Assembly: GCA_963668015.2 (NCBI GenBank)
Contig: CAXXCR010000023.1
Span: 1-64,000 of the forward strand
Direction of reading: 5' to 3'
DNA from: Ilyobacter_A sp963668015
GTDB lineage: Bacteria; Fusobacteriota; Fusobacteriia; Fusobacteriales; Fusobacteriaceae
Length of the DNA: 64,000 nucleotides
The first letter of the stretch is position 1; each line of letters opens with the position of its first letter. The notes beneath the pieces are model-generated. The model was not told where the DNA came from, did no database searches, and saw only the letters and a program-made list of their open reading frames with translations. The position numbers were made by a program, and so were the translations under genes. Shown in pieces: positions 45,308-54,620 of the stretch.

Positions 45308-46930
45308 ATGATAGCTACTAGTAATCTTACAATGAGATTTTCTGGAAGGAAACTTTTTGAAGATGTAAATATAAAATTTACTCCAGGTAACTGCTACGGT
45401 TTAATCGGAGCTAATGGAGCAGGTAAATCAACTTTTGTAAAAATACTTTCAGGGGAATTAGAACCCACTGAGGGAGACGTTATCTTAGATAAGAAAAAAA
45501 GACTGGCTGTACTTAAACAGGATCACTATGCCCACGAAGAGGATAAAGTTCTGGACACAGTTTTAATGGGTTACAAAGTCCTTTGGGATATAATGGTTGA
45601 AAAAAATGCCATATATATGAAGGAAGAGTTCTCAGATGAAGATGGAATGAGAGCAGCAGAACTTGAAGGAGAGTTTGCAGAGCTAGATGGTTGGGAAGCG
45701 GAAACTGAAGCTGAGACGATCCTTATGGGGCTAGGTATAGGAGCCGACCTACACCACAAGTTTATGAAGGAACTTACGGAACCTGAAAAGGTAAAGGTGC
45801 TTCTTGCCCAGGCTATTTTCGGAGACCCTGATATACTTTTACTTGACGAGCCTACCAATGGTCTGGATATAAAGGCTATCAACTGGCTTGAGAAATTCCT
45901 TATGGATCTTGAAAACACTACAGTTATAGTTATATCCCATGACAGACATTTCCTAAACAAGGTTTGTACCCATATAGCGGATATAGACTATGGTAAGGTA
46001 AAGATGTATGTAGGGAACTATGACTTCTGGTATGAATCAAATCAGCTTATGGTTACACTTATAAATAACAAAAACAAAAAACTTGAACAAAAGAGAGCGG
46101 AACTAAAAGAGTTTATCGCCAGGTTCAGTGCCAACGCTTCTAAATCAAAACAGGCAACTTCTAGAAAGAAACAGCTTGAAAATCTTCAGCTTGAAGACAT
46201 GCAGATTTCAAATAGAAAATATCCATTTATAGAGTTCAAGCCTGAAAGAGAAGCTGGAAACAATATGCTTAAAGTAGAGGGAATCACAAAAACTTTAGAC
46301 GGAGTAAAGGTACTTGACAATGTATCATTTACGATAAACCCTGGCGACAAGGTTGTATTTTTATCTAGAAATGATATTGTGAAGACGACTCTTCTTTCTA
46401 TACTAGCGGGTGAAATGGAACCTGACAGCGGTAGCTACACTTGGGGGGTTACTACAAGCCAAGCATATATGCCAAAAGATAATACAGAATATTTTGAAAA
46501 CAACGATTTATCTATAATTGACTGGCTTAGACAGTATTCACCGGACCAGCATGATTCATTCGTAAGAGGTTTCTTGGGGAGAATGCTTTTCTCAGGGGAA
46601 GAGGCGACTAAGAAGTCGAAAGTTCTTTCAGGGGGAGAGAAAGTAAGATGTATGCTTTCTAAAATGATGCTGAGCAGTGCAAACGTACTTTTATTCGACA
46701 ATCCTACGAATCACTTGGATTTGGAATCAATAACTTCACTGAATAAGTCATTGGTTAAATTTGACGGGACTATACTTTTCTCTGCACACGACCATGAGTT
46801 CATAAACACTGTTGCAAACAGGATAATAGAGATTACACCTAAAGGGGTAGTTGACAAACTTACTGAATACGATGAGTATATAGAAGATGAGGGTATCCAA
46901 GCTAGACTTGAGGAACTTTACGCGGAATAG
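45308..46930 (+). CDS. ABC-F ATPase, YbiT-like, degenerate second site
   Basis: A 540-residue ABC-F protein (two ATPase domains, no membrane segments) of the ribosome-binding YbiT/EttA type. First domain: GANGAGKST and LLLDEPTNGLD are intact; its signature LTEPEK is degenerate, as in YbiT. Linker FSANASKSKQATSRKKQLE is typical. Second domain: the Walker A is replaced by LSRNDIVKTTLL, the signature LSGGEKVRC is good, and Walker B reads LLFDNPTNHLD with the catalytic Glu changed to Asn. So one ATP site is probably altered. ATG at 45308 follows AAGGAGG. Confidence 0.9.
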   Translation: MIATSNLTMRFSGRKLFEDVNIKFTPGNCYGLIGANGAGKSTFVKILSGELEPTEGDVILDKKKRLAVLKQDHYAHEEDKVLDTVLMGYKVLWDIMVEKNAIYMKEEFSDEDGMRAAELEGEFAELDGWEAETEAETILMGLGIGADLHHKFMKELTEPEKVKVLLAQAIFGDPDILLLDEPTNGLDIKAINWLEKFLMDLENTTVIVISHDRHFLNKVCTHIADIDYGKVKMYVGNYDFWYESNQLMVTLINNKNKKLEQKRAELKEFIARFSANASKSKQATSRKKQLENLQLEDMQISNRKYPFIEFKPEREAGNNMLKVEGITKTLDGVKVLDNVSFTINPGDKVVFLSRNDIVKTTLLSILAGEMEPDSGSYTWGVTTSQAYMPKDNTEYFENNDLSIIDWLRQYSPDQHDSFVRGFLGRMLFSGEEATKKSKVLSGGEKVRCMLSKMMLSSANVLLFDNPTNHLDLESITSLNKSLVKFDGTILFSAHDHEFINTVANRIIEITPKGVVDKLTEYDEYIEDEGIQARLEELYAE

Positions 46931-46934
46931 AAGA

Positions 46935-46963
46935 TAGAAGAGGCATAGGCCTCTTCTTTTTTA
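46935..46963 (+). terminator. Intrinsic terminator after ABC-F gene
   Basis: AGAAGAGGC and GCCTCTTCT form a stem with a four-base loop and a T-run. Confidence 0.9.
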
Positions 46964-46999
46964 TTTTCTAAAGTTTTAAAGAAAGGATTTTCAAAAAAT

Positions 47000-47020
47000 A
47001 AAAAAGAAGCTTAGAGCTTC
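47000..47020 (-). terminator. Terminator for the small minus-strand gene
   Basis: GAAGCT/AGCTTC hairpin followed, on the minus strand, by a T-run, 30 bases beyond the stop of the 41-residue gene. Confidence 0.75.
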
Positions 47021-47049
47021 ATTCGAGAAATAGAATTAAATTTTTAAAA

Positions 47050-47175
47050 TTAATAGTATTCTACGTAGACCCTGTTGTTAATAAAAATTTCTTTTATTAC
47101 AGTAAAAAGTTTATGAATATTTTTGTATTCATTTTCCATAGTCAGAAGATTAAAAGATTTACTTCTCACGTTCAT
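47050..47175 (-). CDS. Small protein, 41 aa, unknown
   Basis: ATG at 47175 preceded by GAGGTGAT with good spacing and followed by its own terminator. The 41-residue product (MNVRSKSFNLL..., ending YVEYY) has alternating basic and hydrophobic residues and no recognised domain. The clean ribosome site and terminator make translation likely. Confidence 0.55.
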   Translation of the reverse strand: MNVRSKSFNLLTMENEYKNIHKLFTVIKEIFINNRVYVEYY

Positions 47176-47452
47176 ATTATCACCTCATCTTTCAACATTA
47201 TTTTAGCTGATAGATGTCATATTAATATTGATATGTTGTAAAAGATATGTAGAATAATCTTGTAGCTCATAATTTTTTTGAAAAGGATAAAAAATTATGA
47301 GTAGATGCGTAAGTAAGTATAGCGAAATATTCGTGGAATAGCTCGGGTAATAAATTCAGGAATTTATTTGGTTTTTAAAATACAAAATTTCAGGAAATGA
47401 TTTATTTTTTAGTAATATTATATTATATCTAAAAATAAAAAGGGGTAACAAT

Positions 47453-48257
47453 ATGAAATTAATTGATGAATATAATGATATTTTTAATGATATGGATAAG
47501 GAAATGTGTAAAGACAAAATAAATGATTTTTATGAAAAAGTGTGTGATAAACTTAATAAAGAAAAATATGCTGATTTTATTAGGAGTAAAAAAGGTAAGT
47601 ATAAAAAATTTGAAGAAGAGTTCGCATTATTGAAAATGTATGTAAATTCTGATTTAGCTCCCAATGGAAAATATTGTCACGTTTGTGGAAATCAAAGTTA
47701 TGATGCTAAAGAAATAGTAGATAGTCAAGAGACGAAGCTAGAGTTTTGTTTTTTAAAAGAGCATGAGACTGAATCTAGAATGTTGGAAGAAATGAGGGAA
47801 GTTGAAAAAGATCCAGATTTATATGACGAGAGCTATTTTGAAGCTAGCTTAATTAATAGAGAAAACTTATTAGATAAAAAATCTTTATTTATTCATTGAG
47901 AATAAAAATTATCTTACTAAAAAAGATAAAAAGCGATTGAAAGAGTTAAATGATATTATAAATCCTAATTATATTTTAACTGGAATCAAGGGGCAGTATA
48001 AAGTTGAAATACCTATTGAAATGGTTTTAAAAAAATTGAGAATAGCAGCAGAAAAAAAATCTAAAATTGAATATGAAGATAACACTAAAATTATATTTGG
48101 AACGCAATATGATACAAAGCACTTAACTCCTGAGCAAATAGAGAGGTTTAAAAATGAACAAATAGAAGTTTTGAAAAAAATTCAGTTTCCTCCGAAAAGA
48201 GAAATTATAATTATCTTTATTGAATTTGAAAAAGCTGATGTCAGGAAAGTTAAATAA
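47453..48257 (+). pseudogene. Unknown protein, one frameshift
   Basis: Not recognised. The first frame (148 residues) contains YCHVCGNQSYDAKEI, a CxxC zinc-type pair, then an acidic helical part to DKKSLFIH. A second frame takes over with LYLFIENKNYLTKKDKKRLK and continues to the stop at 48257. One base in the A6 run near 47880 joins them into about 267 residues. ATG at 47453 follows AAGGGG. It could be a host gene of unknown role or part of a small defence-like cassette; no partner gene is adjacent. Confidence 0.6.
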
Positions 48258-48367
48258 TTTTTAAAACCAAATAAATTCAAAATTTTATGAAATCAGAAAT
48301 TGTTCTTACAAATAAAAAAACAAAAGACCCTTTTAAGAGTCTTTAAAACGGAAATATATAATTTACT

Positions 48368-48919
48368 TTACATATTTTTTATAACTTTATAAGTTGTTTG
48401 GACAAATCCAAAATCAAATACTTTAGTTTTGATATGCTTGAGTAAAACATCATTTGTAGGGCCGTTAAATAAAGGTATTCCTTCCCCTATAATTATAGGG
48501 ATAGTTGTAATGGTTATATTATCAATAAGACCTTCAGCTAAAAACCTTTGTATCGTTAAACCTCCATCAATATATAATCGTTTGGCACCTTCAGAGGATA
48601 GACGCTTACATAAGTCTTTAGGTGATTCGGAGGAACAGGAAACATTTTTGGGCAAGTGTGTAGGAAACTTAATTTTATTCCTGCTTAAAATAATCACAGG
48701 TATATCTCCATATGGCCAGACACCAAAGGACAATACTTTTTCATAGGTTTTTCTCCCCATAACTAAGATGTCAATATCTTTCATAAAATCATTGTATCCA
48801 CAGTCTTCACCTTCAGGAACAGAGGCATTTGCAGCATCTAGCCAATCAAGATCGCCATTGCTTCTTGCAATAAAGCCATCTAAGCTGGTTGCTATAAATA
48901 CTGATGATATTAAGCTCAT
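48368..48919 (-). CDS. Dihydrofolate-reductase-fold (RibD C-terminal-like) protein
   Basis: A 183-residue protein of the bifunctional deaminase-reductase C-terminal family. Landmarks are IATSLDGFIARSNGDLDWL, DILVMGRKTYEKVLSFG, SSPKDLC region and RLYIDGGLTIQRFLAEGLID, then IIGEGIPLF. Likely NADPH-dependent reductase of uncertain substrate; members are sometimes called YwjB/YyaP. ATG at 48919, ribosome site AGGAAATAA is weak. Monocistronic. Confidence 0.88.
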   Translation of the reverse strand: MSLISSVFIATSLDGFIARSNGDLDWLDAANASVPEGEDCGYNDFMKDIDILVMGRKTYEKVLSFGVWPYGDIPVIILSRNKIKFPTHLPKNVSCSSESPKDLCKRLSSEGAKRLYIDGGLTIQRFLAEGLIDNITITTIPIIIGEGIPLFNGPTNDVLLKHIKTKVFDFGFVQTTYKVIKNM

Positions 48920-49599
48920 TTATTTCCTCACTCCTTTAAAAATCATAATCAAGACTGTGTGGACGATATTTTAACATATCGATAAACTGTGGTAAAGAAC
49001 TATATATAAATTTATTTAAAAGAAAATATTTTATACGCTGGATTTGAAAGAACAGAATAAAATAAAAACTTTATGAAATCAGGAATATATTGTCTGACTT
49101 TAAAATAAAAAAGAGAATTCTATTATAAAACTTTCTTTGAGATGGGAAAGAGTTATTTTAGAAATTCTCTTGAATATACAGTTTATTATTTTTATCTAAG
49201 AAAGTCAAATTAAATTTACTTTTTAAAACTTTTGAAAAAACCAGGTAAAATTATATTTATAGCAATCCCCATCATTAAAAAATCGAGTATTAGCGTAACG
49301 ATCTCAATATAAGTTTTGTTTATTTTTATGATTGAGAGTATTTGTCGAGAACAATAAAAATATTAATAATTAAATTTGAGAGATTAAGTTCAATATTTAA
49401 AGTAGCAAGGTTGCTAAATACTAATAAAATGCATCAACTTCATTAAATTGTTAGACAAATACCTCAAAAGTTACTGTACACAATTTTCTTGACATAAATA
49501 ATTAAATTATATATAAATTAAAAAATAATATAAAAATCAACAACATTCTAAGCATAAAGTAAAAAAACGTTGAGAGAGATTGTTGAAATTCCAAAAAAT
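48920..49599. other. Gene-poor AT-rich region
   Basis: About 680 bases with no open frame supported by a ribosome site and no repeat copy. It contains the upstream region of the reductase-like gene. I see nothing else in it. Confidence 0.6.
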
Positions 49600-49642
49600 T
49601 AAAAAAGCCTTTGAATAAATCAGAAGATAAACTCAAAGGCTT
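49600..49642 (-). terminator. Terminator of the 53-aa Cys-rich gene
   Basis: AAGCCTTTGA and TCAAAGGCTT pair over 10 bases; on the minus strand a T-run follows. Confidence 0.8.
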
Positions 49643-49804
49643 CTATAAAGATATCTCGAATAAAAAATTTTTCTTTTCCATTTTTAATTTTTTTAGAAAG
49701 TTTTCTTTTCTGGCATCGATGATAAGTTTTTTCATATTTTTGTAATAAATACACATTTTATTACTCCCACATTTCTTGCAGCTCTCGCTTAATTGTTTTT
49801 TCAT
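49643..49804 (-). CDS. Small Cys-cluster protein, 53 aa
   Basis: ATG at 49804 preceded by GGGGGTAAGG. The product begins MKKQLSESCKKCGSNKMC, a four-cysteine-type cluster (CxxCx5C) that could bind zinc, and continues as a basic helix (DARKENFLKKLKMEKK). A strong terminator follows its stop. No family recognised; a small zinc-binding regulator or RNA-binding peptide is possible. Confidence 0.6.
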   Translation of the reverse strand: MKKQLSESCKKCGSNKMCIYYKNMKKLIIDARKENFLKKLKMEKKNFLFEISL

Positions 49805-49913
49805 GAAGACCTTACCCCCTTTCTTAATATACTCTTATACTCTCTATGCCTGTATTTTAAATAAAATGTGTTTAATGAGAATTAAAACATTGTTATAAGA
49901 AGGTAAAAAATAA

Positions 49914-49933
49914 AAAAGGCGTGAAAACGCCTT
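49914..49933 (-). terminator. Terminator of the SemiSWEET gene
   Basis: On the minus strand AAGGCG/CGCCTT hairpin plus T-run, just beyond the stop at 49955. Confidence 0.85.
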
Positions 49934-49954
49934 CATCTAGGAGATTTTATGAAA

Positions 49955-50224
49955 TTAAGCCTCTACTCTGATTCTTATGTTCTTATTTTTAAAGTATAGA
50001 AAAATTTCTGCCAGAACCATTGTTGAGTTTAATACGTAAAGGTAAATAACATTGTCATAACCGTAGTATACTTTGTTCAGTATGCCTGAAAGATAGCCCA
50101 AAAATATAGCTAGCATAAAGAGTACGCTTTTCCCATTTGAGCTTTTTGTTTTATAAGATTTGTAGATAGAAAACGGCCAAGCGCTACCAAAACAGATTAA
50201 CATTAAAACTTCTAAAATATTCAT
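49955..50224 (-). CDS. SemiSWEET / PQ-loop small transporter
   Basis: An 89-residue protein with three membrane helices (residues 3-20, 33-52 and 62-80). The pattern GSAWPFSIYKSYKTKSSNGK with the following SVLFM is the helix 1-2 loop of SemiSWEET/PQ-loop transporters, which work as dimers to move sugars or other small solutes. Length equals a typical half-transporter. ATG at 50224 follows GGAGGCAG. Substrate unknown. Confidence 0.87.
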   Translation of the reverse strand: MNILEVLMLICFGSAWPFSIYKSYKTKSSNGKSVLFMLAIFLGYLSGILNKVYYGYDNVIYLYVLNSTMVLAEIFLYFKNKNIRIRVEA

Positions 50225-50370
50225 TTTATCTGCCTCCTTTATGCGATATCAAATAATTGTTTTAAATATGTTACAGTGATTATATTACAATAAGATAATA
50301 TTGTCAAGTTTAAATTTGAAGATATTTTCTGTTAAGTATGATTAAATTTTTTCCAAAACAAAAAATAAAA

Positions 50371-50396
50371 AAGAGTTGAATTATTCAACTCTTTTT
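50371..50396. terminator. Bidirectional intrinsic terminator
   Basis: AAGAGTTGAA and TTCAACTCTT form a 10-bp stem flanked by A- and T-runs. Confidence 0.85.
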
Positions 50397-50410
50397 TAGG
50401 CTAATAAATA

Positions 50411-50737
50411 TTATTTTTCTATCCAGTGTTTCAAAAGTTCTTTTGCCATAATTGTGTTCTCAGGTGCTTCTTTTTCGGTCACTTTATTTTCAAATTCGTC
50501 ATAATAAGTAAAATTTTTATTTCCACAGTTTTCACATTGGCTCTCAACCACTTCAGAACGTTTGAAAAGGTACACTCCGCTTATATCTTCTTCCATCTGG
50601 TCGAATTTTACATGCTGCTTGTCCCACTCTTTTTCATTCAATATCCTAGGTTTAGAAACATGGTAGTGGTGCCCGCAGTGACTACACTTTATTTTTACTT
50701 CTCCAGAATGTTTTGAAAAGAAATCCTTAATACTCAT
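50411..50737 (-). CDS. Zinc-ribbon protein, 108 aa, unknown
   Basis: A 108-residue protein with two CxxC pairs: IKCSHCGHHYHVS near the N-terminus and ESQCENCGNKNFTYYD at about residue 72, forming a predicted zinc ribbon or two half sites. A helical charged tail follows (APENTIMAKELLKHWIEK). ATG at 50737 is preferred over a GTG four codons upstream because of the GGGTGGGTGA ribosome site. Function unknown. Confidence 0.75.
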   Translation of the reverse strand: MSIKDFFSKHSGEVKIKCSHCGHHYHVSKPRILNEKEWDKQHVKFDQMEEDISGVYLFKRSEVVESQCENCGNKNFTYYDEFENKVTEKEAPENTIMAKELLKHWIEK

Positions 50738-50844
50738 AAAATCACCCACCCATTAATTTTAATAGAAAAGTTAGATGCACGTATTTAATACTATTATACT
50801 ACTGAAATTAAGTTTTCTTTTTTTAAAGGAAAAATATATGGAAT

Positions 50845-51964
50845 TTAAAAATTTTTCAAACAATCGATTAATTGAGAAACAGAAATCTTCCCCTTAATAT
50901 TTCCGTTGGAATCGCTCCCGCCTCCCTTTACTTCATAGGTAGTTCTTAAATTATTTATAAAATTCCTACAGCTTATCTGTTTTGAAAATATTGAAAATAC
51001 ACTGTTTTTTTCAAGTAGAAGCGTGAAATTTTCCAAATCAATAAATTTATGTAAAAATTCACCTTCGCCGTTTTTGTCAGTATAGGATATCAAATTTAGA
51101 TTTTTAAAATCTTTGGCTTCCTTTTCCAAATTAGGTGCAAGAAGCTTGGAGTATTCCATAGCCATAGTCCTTAAATCCGTTTTCAAACTGCTTATATTTT
51201 CATTTAACGACTTTACTCTAGGCACAATTTCATCATTTTGACAGCTTAGAAGTTTGCAGGTTTCTCTACTTATCTCATTTTTTAATGAATAATCTTCTAA
51301 AGCTCTTTTACCGGAAATAAAATACAATCTAAGATACTTCCCCTTTACACGCTCAGTGTTTGTTATTTTTAAGAGCTGCAACTGGGATAAATTATCTACG
51401 TGGAAGCCTCCACAGGCACATAAGTCAGTGCCTTCAATTTTAACTACTCTAATATCTCCTTTCACTTTGTCACTGATCTCTTTTCTGAGACCAGAAATAT
51501 TTTGAGCTTCATCAGAACAGACGGTATAGTCACTTACCGCTAAAGAATTTTTTATTTTATCGTTTGCAATTTTTTCAATTAGATAAACTTTTTCTTCGCT
51601 TAAATTTTCTCCATCTAAGTCTATTGTAGAATATTCTTCAGACATTCTGAATCCTGCATTTTTAAACCCAAATTCACTGTGGGCAATCCCTGCTATTAAA
51701 TGTTCTGCGGTATGCTGGCAGGCGATATCCTCTTTTCTATAGAGATCTATAGAGTAGCTGTATTCTCCTGGTTCTATTTTAGATTTGACAATAGGATTCC
51801 CATCGCTAGAAAACAGAAACAATTTCAATATTATTAATAAGGCCCCTATCGCCAAGTTGTCCACCTTTTCCGTCTGGATAAAAAATATGAGTTGAGTTTT
51901 CGTCCAAAACAAGTTTATATCCATTTTTAACTTCAGTAGAAGATATTATAGCAATTTTTTTCAT
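50845..51964 (-). pseudogene. alaX: AlaX-type Ala-tRNA editing hydrolase, one frameshift
   Basis: Removes mischarged serine or glycine from tRNA-Ala. The editing zinc motifs are present: CQHTAEHLIAG (HxxxH) and CACGGFHV (CxxxH). A C-terminal DHHA1-like domain with EVKGGGSDSNGN puts it in the long AlaX (AlaX-L) class. The first 50 codons (MKKIAIISSTEV..., GKGGQLGDRG) are in another frame than the rest; removing one T from TTTT near 51815 joins INNIEIVSVSSDGN. True start is ATG 51964 after AGGAGG. Function probably intact if the indel is an error. Confidence 0.82.
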
Positions 51965-52100
51965 TGTAGTCCTCCTATAGTTTGTTTGCTGTTATGCTGT
52001 ATTATTTATGATTAAAGTATAATGATAAAGCTTTATTTTTTCTAATCAGTAAATATACACAACATTATAATTTTTTTTAAGAATTTTTTCAAACAAAAGT

Positions 52101-52128
52101 TTAGCCCGACTCTCAAGAGTCGGGCTAA
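52101..52128. terminator. Palindromic terminator-like hairpin
   Basis: TTAGCCCGACTCT and AGAGTCGGGCTAA form a 13-bp perfect stem, between the TPR-like gene and alaX on the minus strand. The T-tract is modest. Confidence 0.75.
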
Positions 52129-52158
52129 AATCTCTAATCACTGCTCGTCGAAGCAGTT

Positions 52159-52623
52159 TCAGTTTTTTATCTGCTTGTCAAGATCTTCTATTTTTATAGT
52201 AACGTCTCCACAGGCCCTGCACAAGTCCACATACCTCATCAATACTTTTTTGGACTTATCATATTCCCCTATACTGTGTAAAAATTTTGAATAGTCCAGA
52301 TAACAAATTGATGGTGGACTAAGTTTTCTGATTCTGAAATCTACGCCATTTTCCACTATATCCATAGCATCTTCAAAATCTTTTTTTGCTTTTTGAAAAT
52401 CTCCTTTTTCAATGGAAAGCTTGCCGGAATGCATCTTTTTTAAGTGCTTTACAAACTCTCTTTCTGAGATAAGCTCAATTACTTCATATTCACTGATGTC
52501 AGAAGCCTCCACTTTATCATCAACGGACTTGCTATCAGCTTCTTTATCTGCACTTGTAGTTTTGACTATAAAAAATAGACTGATTACGAAAACTGTAAAA
52601 ATTAAGATATCCACATTTCCCAC
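52159..52623 (-). CDS. Membrane-anchored TPR-like protein, 154 aa
   Basis: A 154-residue protein with one N-terminal membrane helix (ILIFTVFVISLFFIVK), an acidic linker, and a helical region with a TPR-like unit (KMHSGKLSIEKGDFQKAKKD) and a second, weaker one (SKFLHSIGEYDKSKKVLMRY). Probably an envelope scaffold protein. Function unknown. It lies upstream of alaX on the same strand with a hairpin between, so separate transcription is likely. Confidence 0.7.
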   Translation of the reverse strand: MGNVDILIFTVFVISLFFIVKTTSADKEADSKSVDDKVEASDISEYEVIELISEREFVKHLKKMHSGKLSIEKGDFQKAKKDFEDAMDIVENGVDFRIRKLSPPSICYLDYSKFLHSIGEYDKSKKVLMRYVDLCRACGDVTIKIEDLDKQIKN

Positions 52624-52717
52624 CCCGCACAGTTCGACTATAATTTTTTACGGTGAATTCGGGGGCTTTCCTTTTTTATTTTTCAATATTTTGGAGGTGT
52701 GCACGTGTGCTGAAATG

Positions 52718-53332
52718 CTAGAATTTTTCAAGTATCTCCTTGTTTTCAGCCTTTATCTTCTCTTCGGCCTGTTTTTGTTTTTCCAAACCGACATTTTCGA
52801 TAAAATCTAACATCTCTTGATTTCTGCAGAGGTATTCTACCTCGAATTTATCGTCATCGATCAAGACTAGGTTTACCATGGTATCTTCTGGATGCCAGGA
52901 ATATATTTTACGGTAGGAAGCTTCTTTTTTGCCATTTATGAGCTTGTATGAAGAGCTTTCACTTACCTGAGTATATGAACCGTATTTGTCGTTGAGCAAC
53001 TCCTTCATCCTGTTAAATTTATCTGAATTTTTATTTTCTATTTTTTGAGAGTATTTACCGGAGATAAGCTTGTCTTTCAAAAAAACGTATGTAATGTCGA
53101 AATCACCCAAAAATTTAACCTTTTCAGTGAATGAATAGAGAGTTTTTTCCCACTCATATTTTTTGTCAAAATAAACTTTTTTTTCGGTAGTTTTATCCTG
53201 CTTGAATTTTACTCCTTTTTCCAATTCTTTTACCTCTTGAATCGAGTCTCCCCAGGAAGAATTCCTGAAATTTGAAGCAAAGGCAAACGAACATAATACT
53301 ATGCTGAGCATAAGAACAATAAATTTTTTCAT
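52718..53332 (-). CDS. Secreted/periplasmic protein, 204 aa, unknown
   Basis: Signal peptide with hydrophobic core IVLMLSIVLCSFAFA and likely cleavage before SNFR. The mature protein starts FRNSSWGDSIQEVKELE, a pattern recurring in periplasmic proteins of uncharacterised families, followed by mixed beta segments and a long charged C-terminal helix (EKQKQAEEKIKAENKE). No catalytic motif seen. ATG at 53332 follows GGAGGTC. Confidence 0.75.
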   Translation of the reverse strand: MKKFIVLMLSIVLCSFAFASNFRNSSWGDSIQEVKELEKGVKFKQDKTTEKKVYFDKKYEWEKTLYSFTEKVKFLGDFDITYVFLKDKLISGKYSQKIENKNSDKFNRMKELLNDKYGSYTQVSESSSYKLINGKKEASYRKIYSWHPEDTMVNLVLIDDDKFEVEYLCRNQEMLDFIENVGLEKQKQAEEKIKAENKEILEKF

Positions 53333-53490
53333 TTTATGACCTCCTTATAAATGTTTATTGGTTTTAATTCTATTTTTTGACGACAACAACATAAGAAAAG
53401 TTAAAGAAAATTATAGAGAAATCATGTAAATTAAAGGTGATTAGCAAAAAGTAAATGGTGTATAATTTAACTATAAGGTAGGAGGTGCAT

Positions 53491-54282
53491 ATGTGGATTT
53501 TGGTATATTTCTTTGCCATATTTTCCATAGTTATACTGGTTTGCGGATTTTTTCTAGACCTTACAGTTAGAAATATGGAGAAAAGGCAGGGAAAAGATGC
53601 AGAGACACCCAAAATTGGGGCCTTACTACTGATTTTTCTTTTGGCATTTGGAATATTTATAGGTGCCGGAAGCGGGATATTTCATGAATTGAAAAATATA
53701 AGATTTGTAGAGCTGGGAAAACGCTATCCTATAAAGAATTTGGTTTCATCACCCGAATCTTATATAGGCAAGGACGTTAAAACTGGAGGAAGATTTTTTT
53801 TCTTGTCTGAATGGAGAGAGAGTCTATATATATGGGACGGTGAAAATGAAATAGAGTTGCTCTACTCTGGCCTTTCTGAGGAAAAAGTAGGTGAAATTTT
53901 AAATTCAAACTTGGAAAATACAGACATAAAGGTTTTTGGTAAGGTACATGTATATTCAAATAATTTGTATCCTTTTATAGAAGTGAGAAAAATAAGAATA
54001 AAAGATTTGGATATCCCGTCTGTAGAATTGAGGGCCCTTAATGAGATCCCGGATAAGTATTTTGATAAAGATGTCCGGGTAGAGGGAGATATTTCAAGGT
54101 ATGATGGTGTCCGTATCTACTTGTCATCACAGGGCAAATATGAAATACCTGTTGCATTCGAAAAACTGCCCCTAATCTATATGGATTATCTGATAGAGGG
54201 GGAAAAAGTTGAAATAGTGGCGAACGTGAGCAGGGATAGAAGCGGATATTACCTTCAGCTGATTAATATATCTTTCCAATAA
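53491..54282 (+). CDS. Membrane protein with C-terminal OB-like domains, 263 aa
   Basis: Two membrane helices (residues 1-25 and 46-66: LLLIFLLAFGIFIGAGSGIF) are followed by a soluble part with repeated beta patterns: SYIGKDVKTGGRFFFL, DIKVFGKVHVYSNNLYPFIE, KDVRVEGDISRYDGVRIYLS and EKVEIVANVSRDRSGYYLQL, reminiscent of tandem OB-fold or TRADD-like modules in bacterial membrane proteins. ATG at 53491 after TAGGAGG is chosen over a GTG two codons earlier. Function unknown. Confidence 0.7.
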   Translation: MWILVYFFAIFSIVILVCGFFLDLTVRNMEKRQGKDAETPKIGALLLIFLLAFGIFIGAGSGIFHELKNIRFVELGKRYPIKNLVSSPESYIGKDVKTGGRFFFLSEWRESLYIWDGENEIELLYSGLSEEKVGEILNSNLENTDIKVFGKVHVYSNNLYPFIEVRKIRIKDLDIPSVELRALNEIPDKYFDKDVRVEGDISRYDGVRIYLSSQGKYEIPVAFEKLPLIYMDYLIEGEKVEIVANVSRDRSGYYLQLINISFQ

Positions 54283-54306
54283 AAGAGCAGCCTAGCTGCT
54301 TTTTTA
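54283..54306 (+). terminator. Intrinsic terminator
   Basis: AAAGAGCAG and CTGCTTTTT pair around CCTAG and end in a T-run. Confidence 0.85.
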
Positions 54307-54334
54307 TTTATTTTAAGTTGATGTTCATTCAAAT

Positions 54335-54620
54335 TAAAATATTGAATTTCTTGTAAATATGTAAAACCTTTTTTGGTCACGAATAGACACAAATTCAAAT
54401 AGAAAATCTTGGCCACAGAGTTGAACAGAGGAAAAGAGTGAGCTTTACAGAGAATTGCTAAAAACCTTTAACTTTTCAGGTTTTAAATGATTAGCGAGAT
54501 TAGTGCAATTCGTGACAAAAGATGATTTTGACTTTAAAGACTCTCTCGGTGCATCTCTTTTTCTAAAGCCCTGTGAAACTCTGTGGCCCAAATAGATTTT
54601 CTAATAAATTTAGTGATTTA
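54335..54620 (+). repeat. Dispersed intergenic repeat, copy 6
   Basis: Plus orientation: TAAAATATTGAATTTCTTG start, GGTCACGAATAGACAC, CCACAGAGTTGAACAG, ATTAGCGAG / ATTAGTGCA / ATTCGTGAC units, CTGTGAAACTCTGTG, and a diverged TTTAGTGATTTA end. Lies between the membrane protein gene and the trp promoter; nothing else recognised up to 54932. Confidence 0.85.

Noticed and set aside
47453..48257. Toxin-antitoxin or abortive-infection pair
   Set aside because: The two frames join as one protein by a single base, and no toxin or antitoxin motif is visible.
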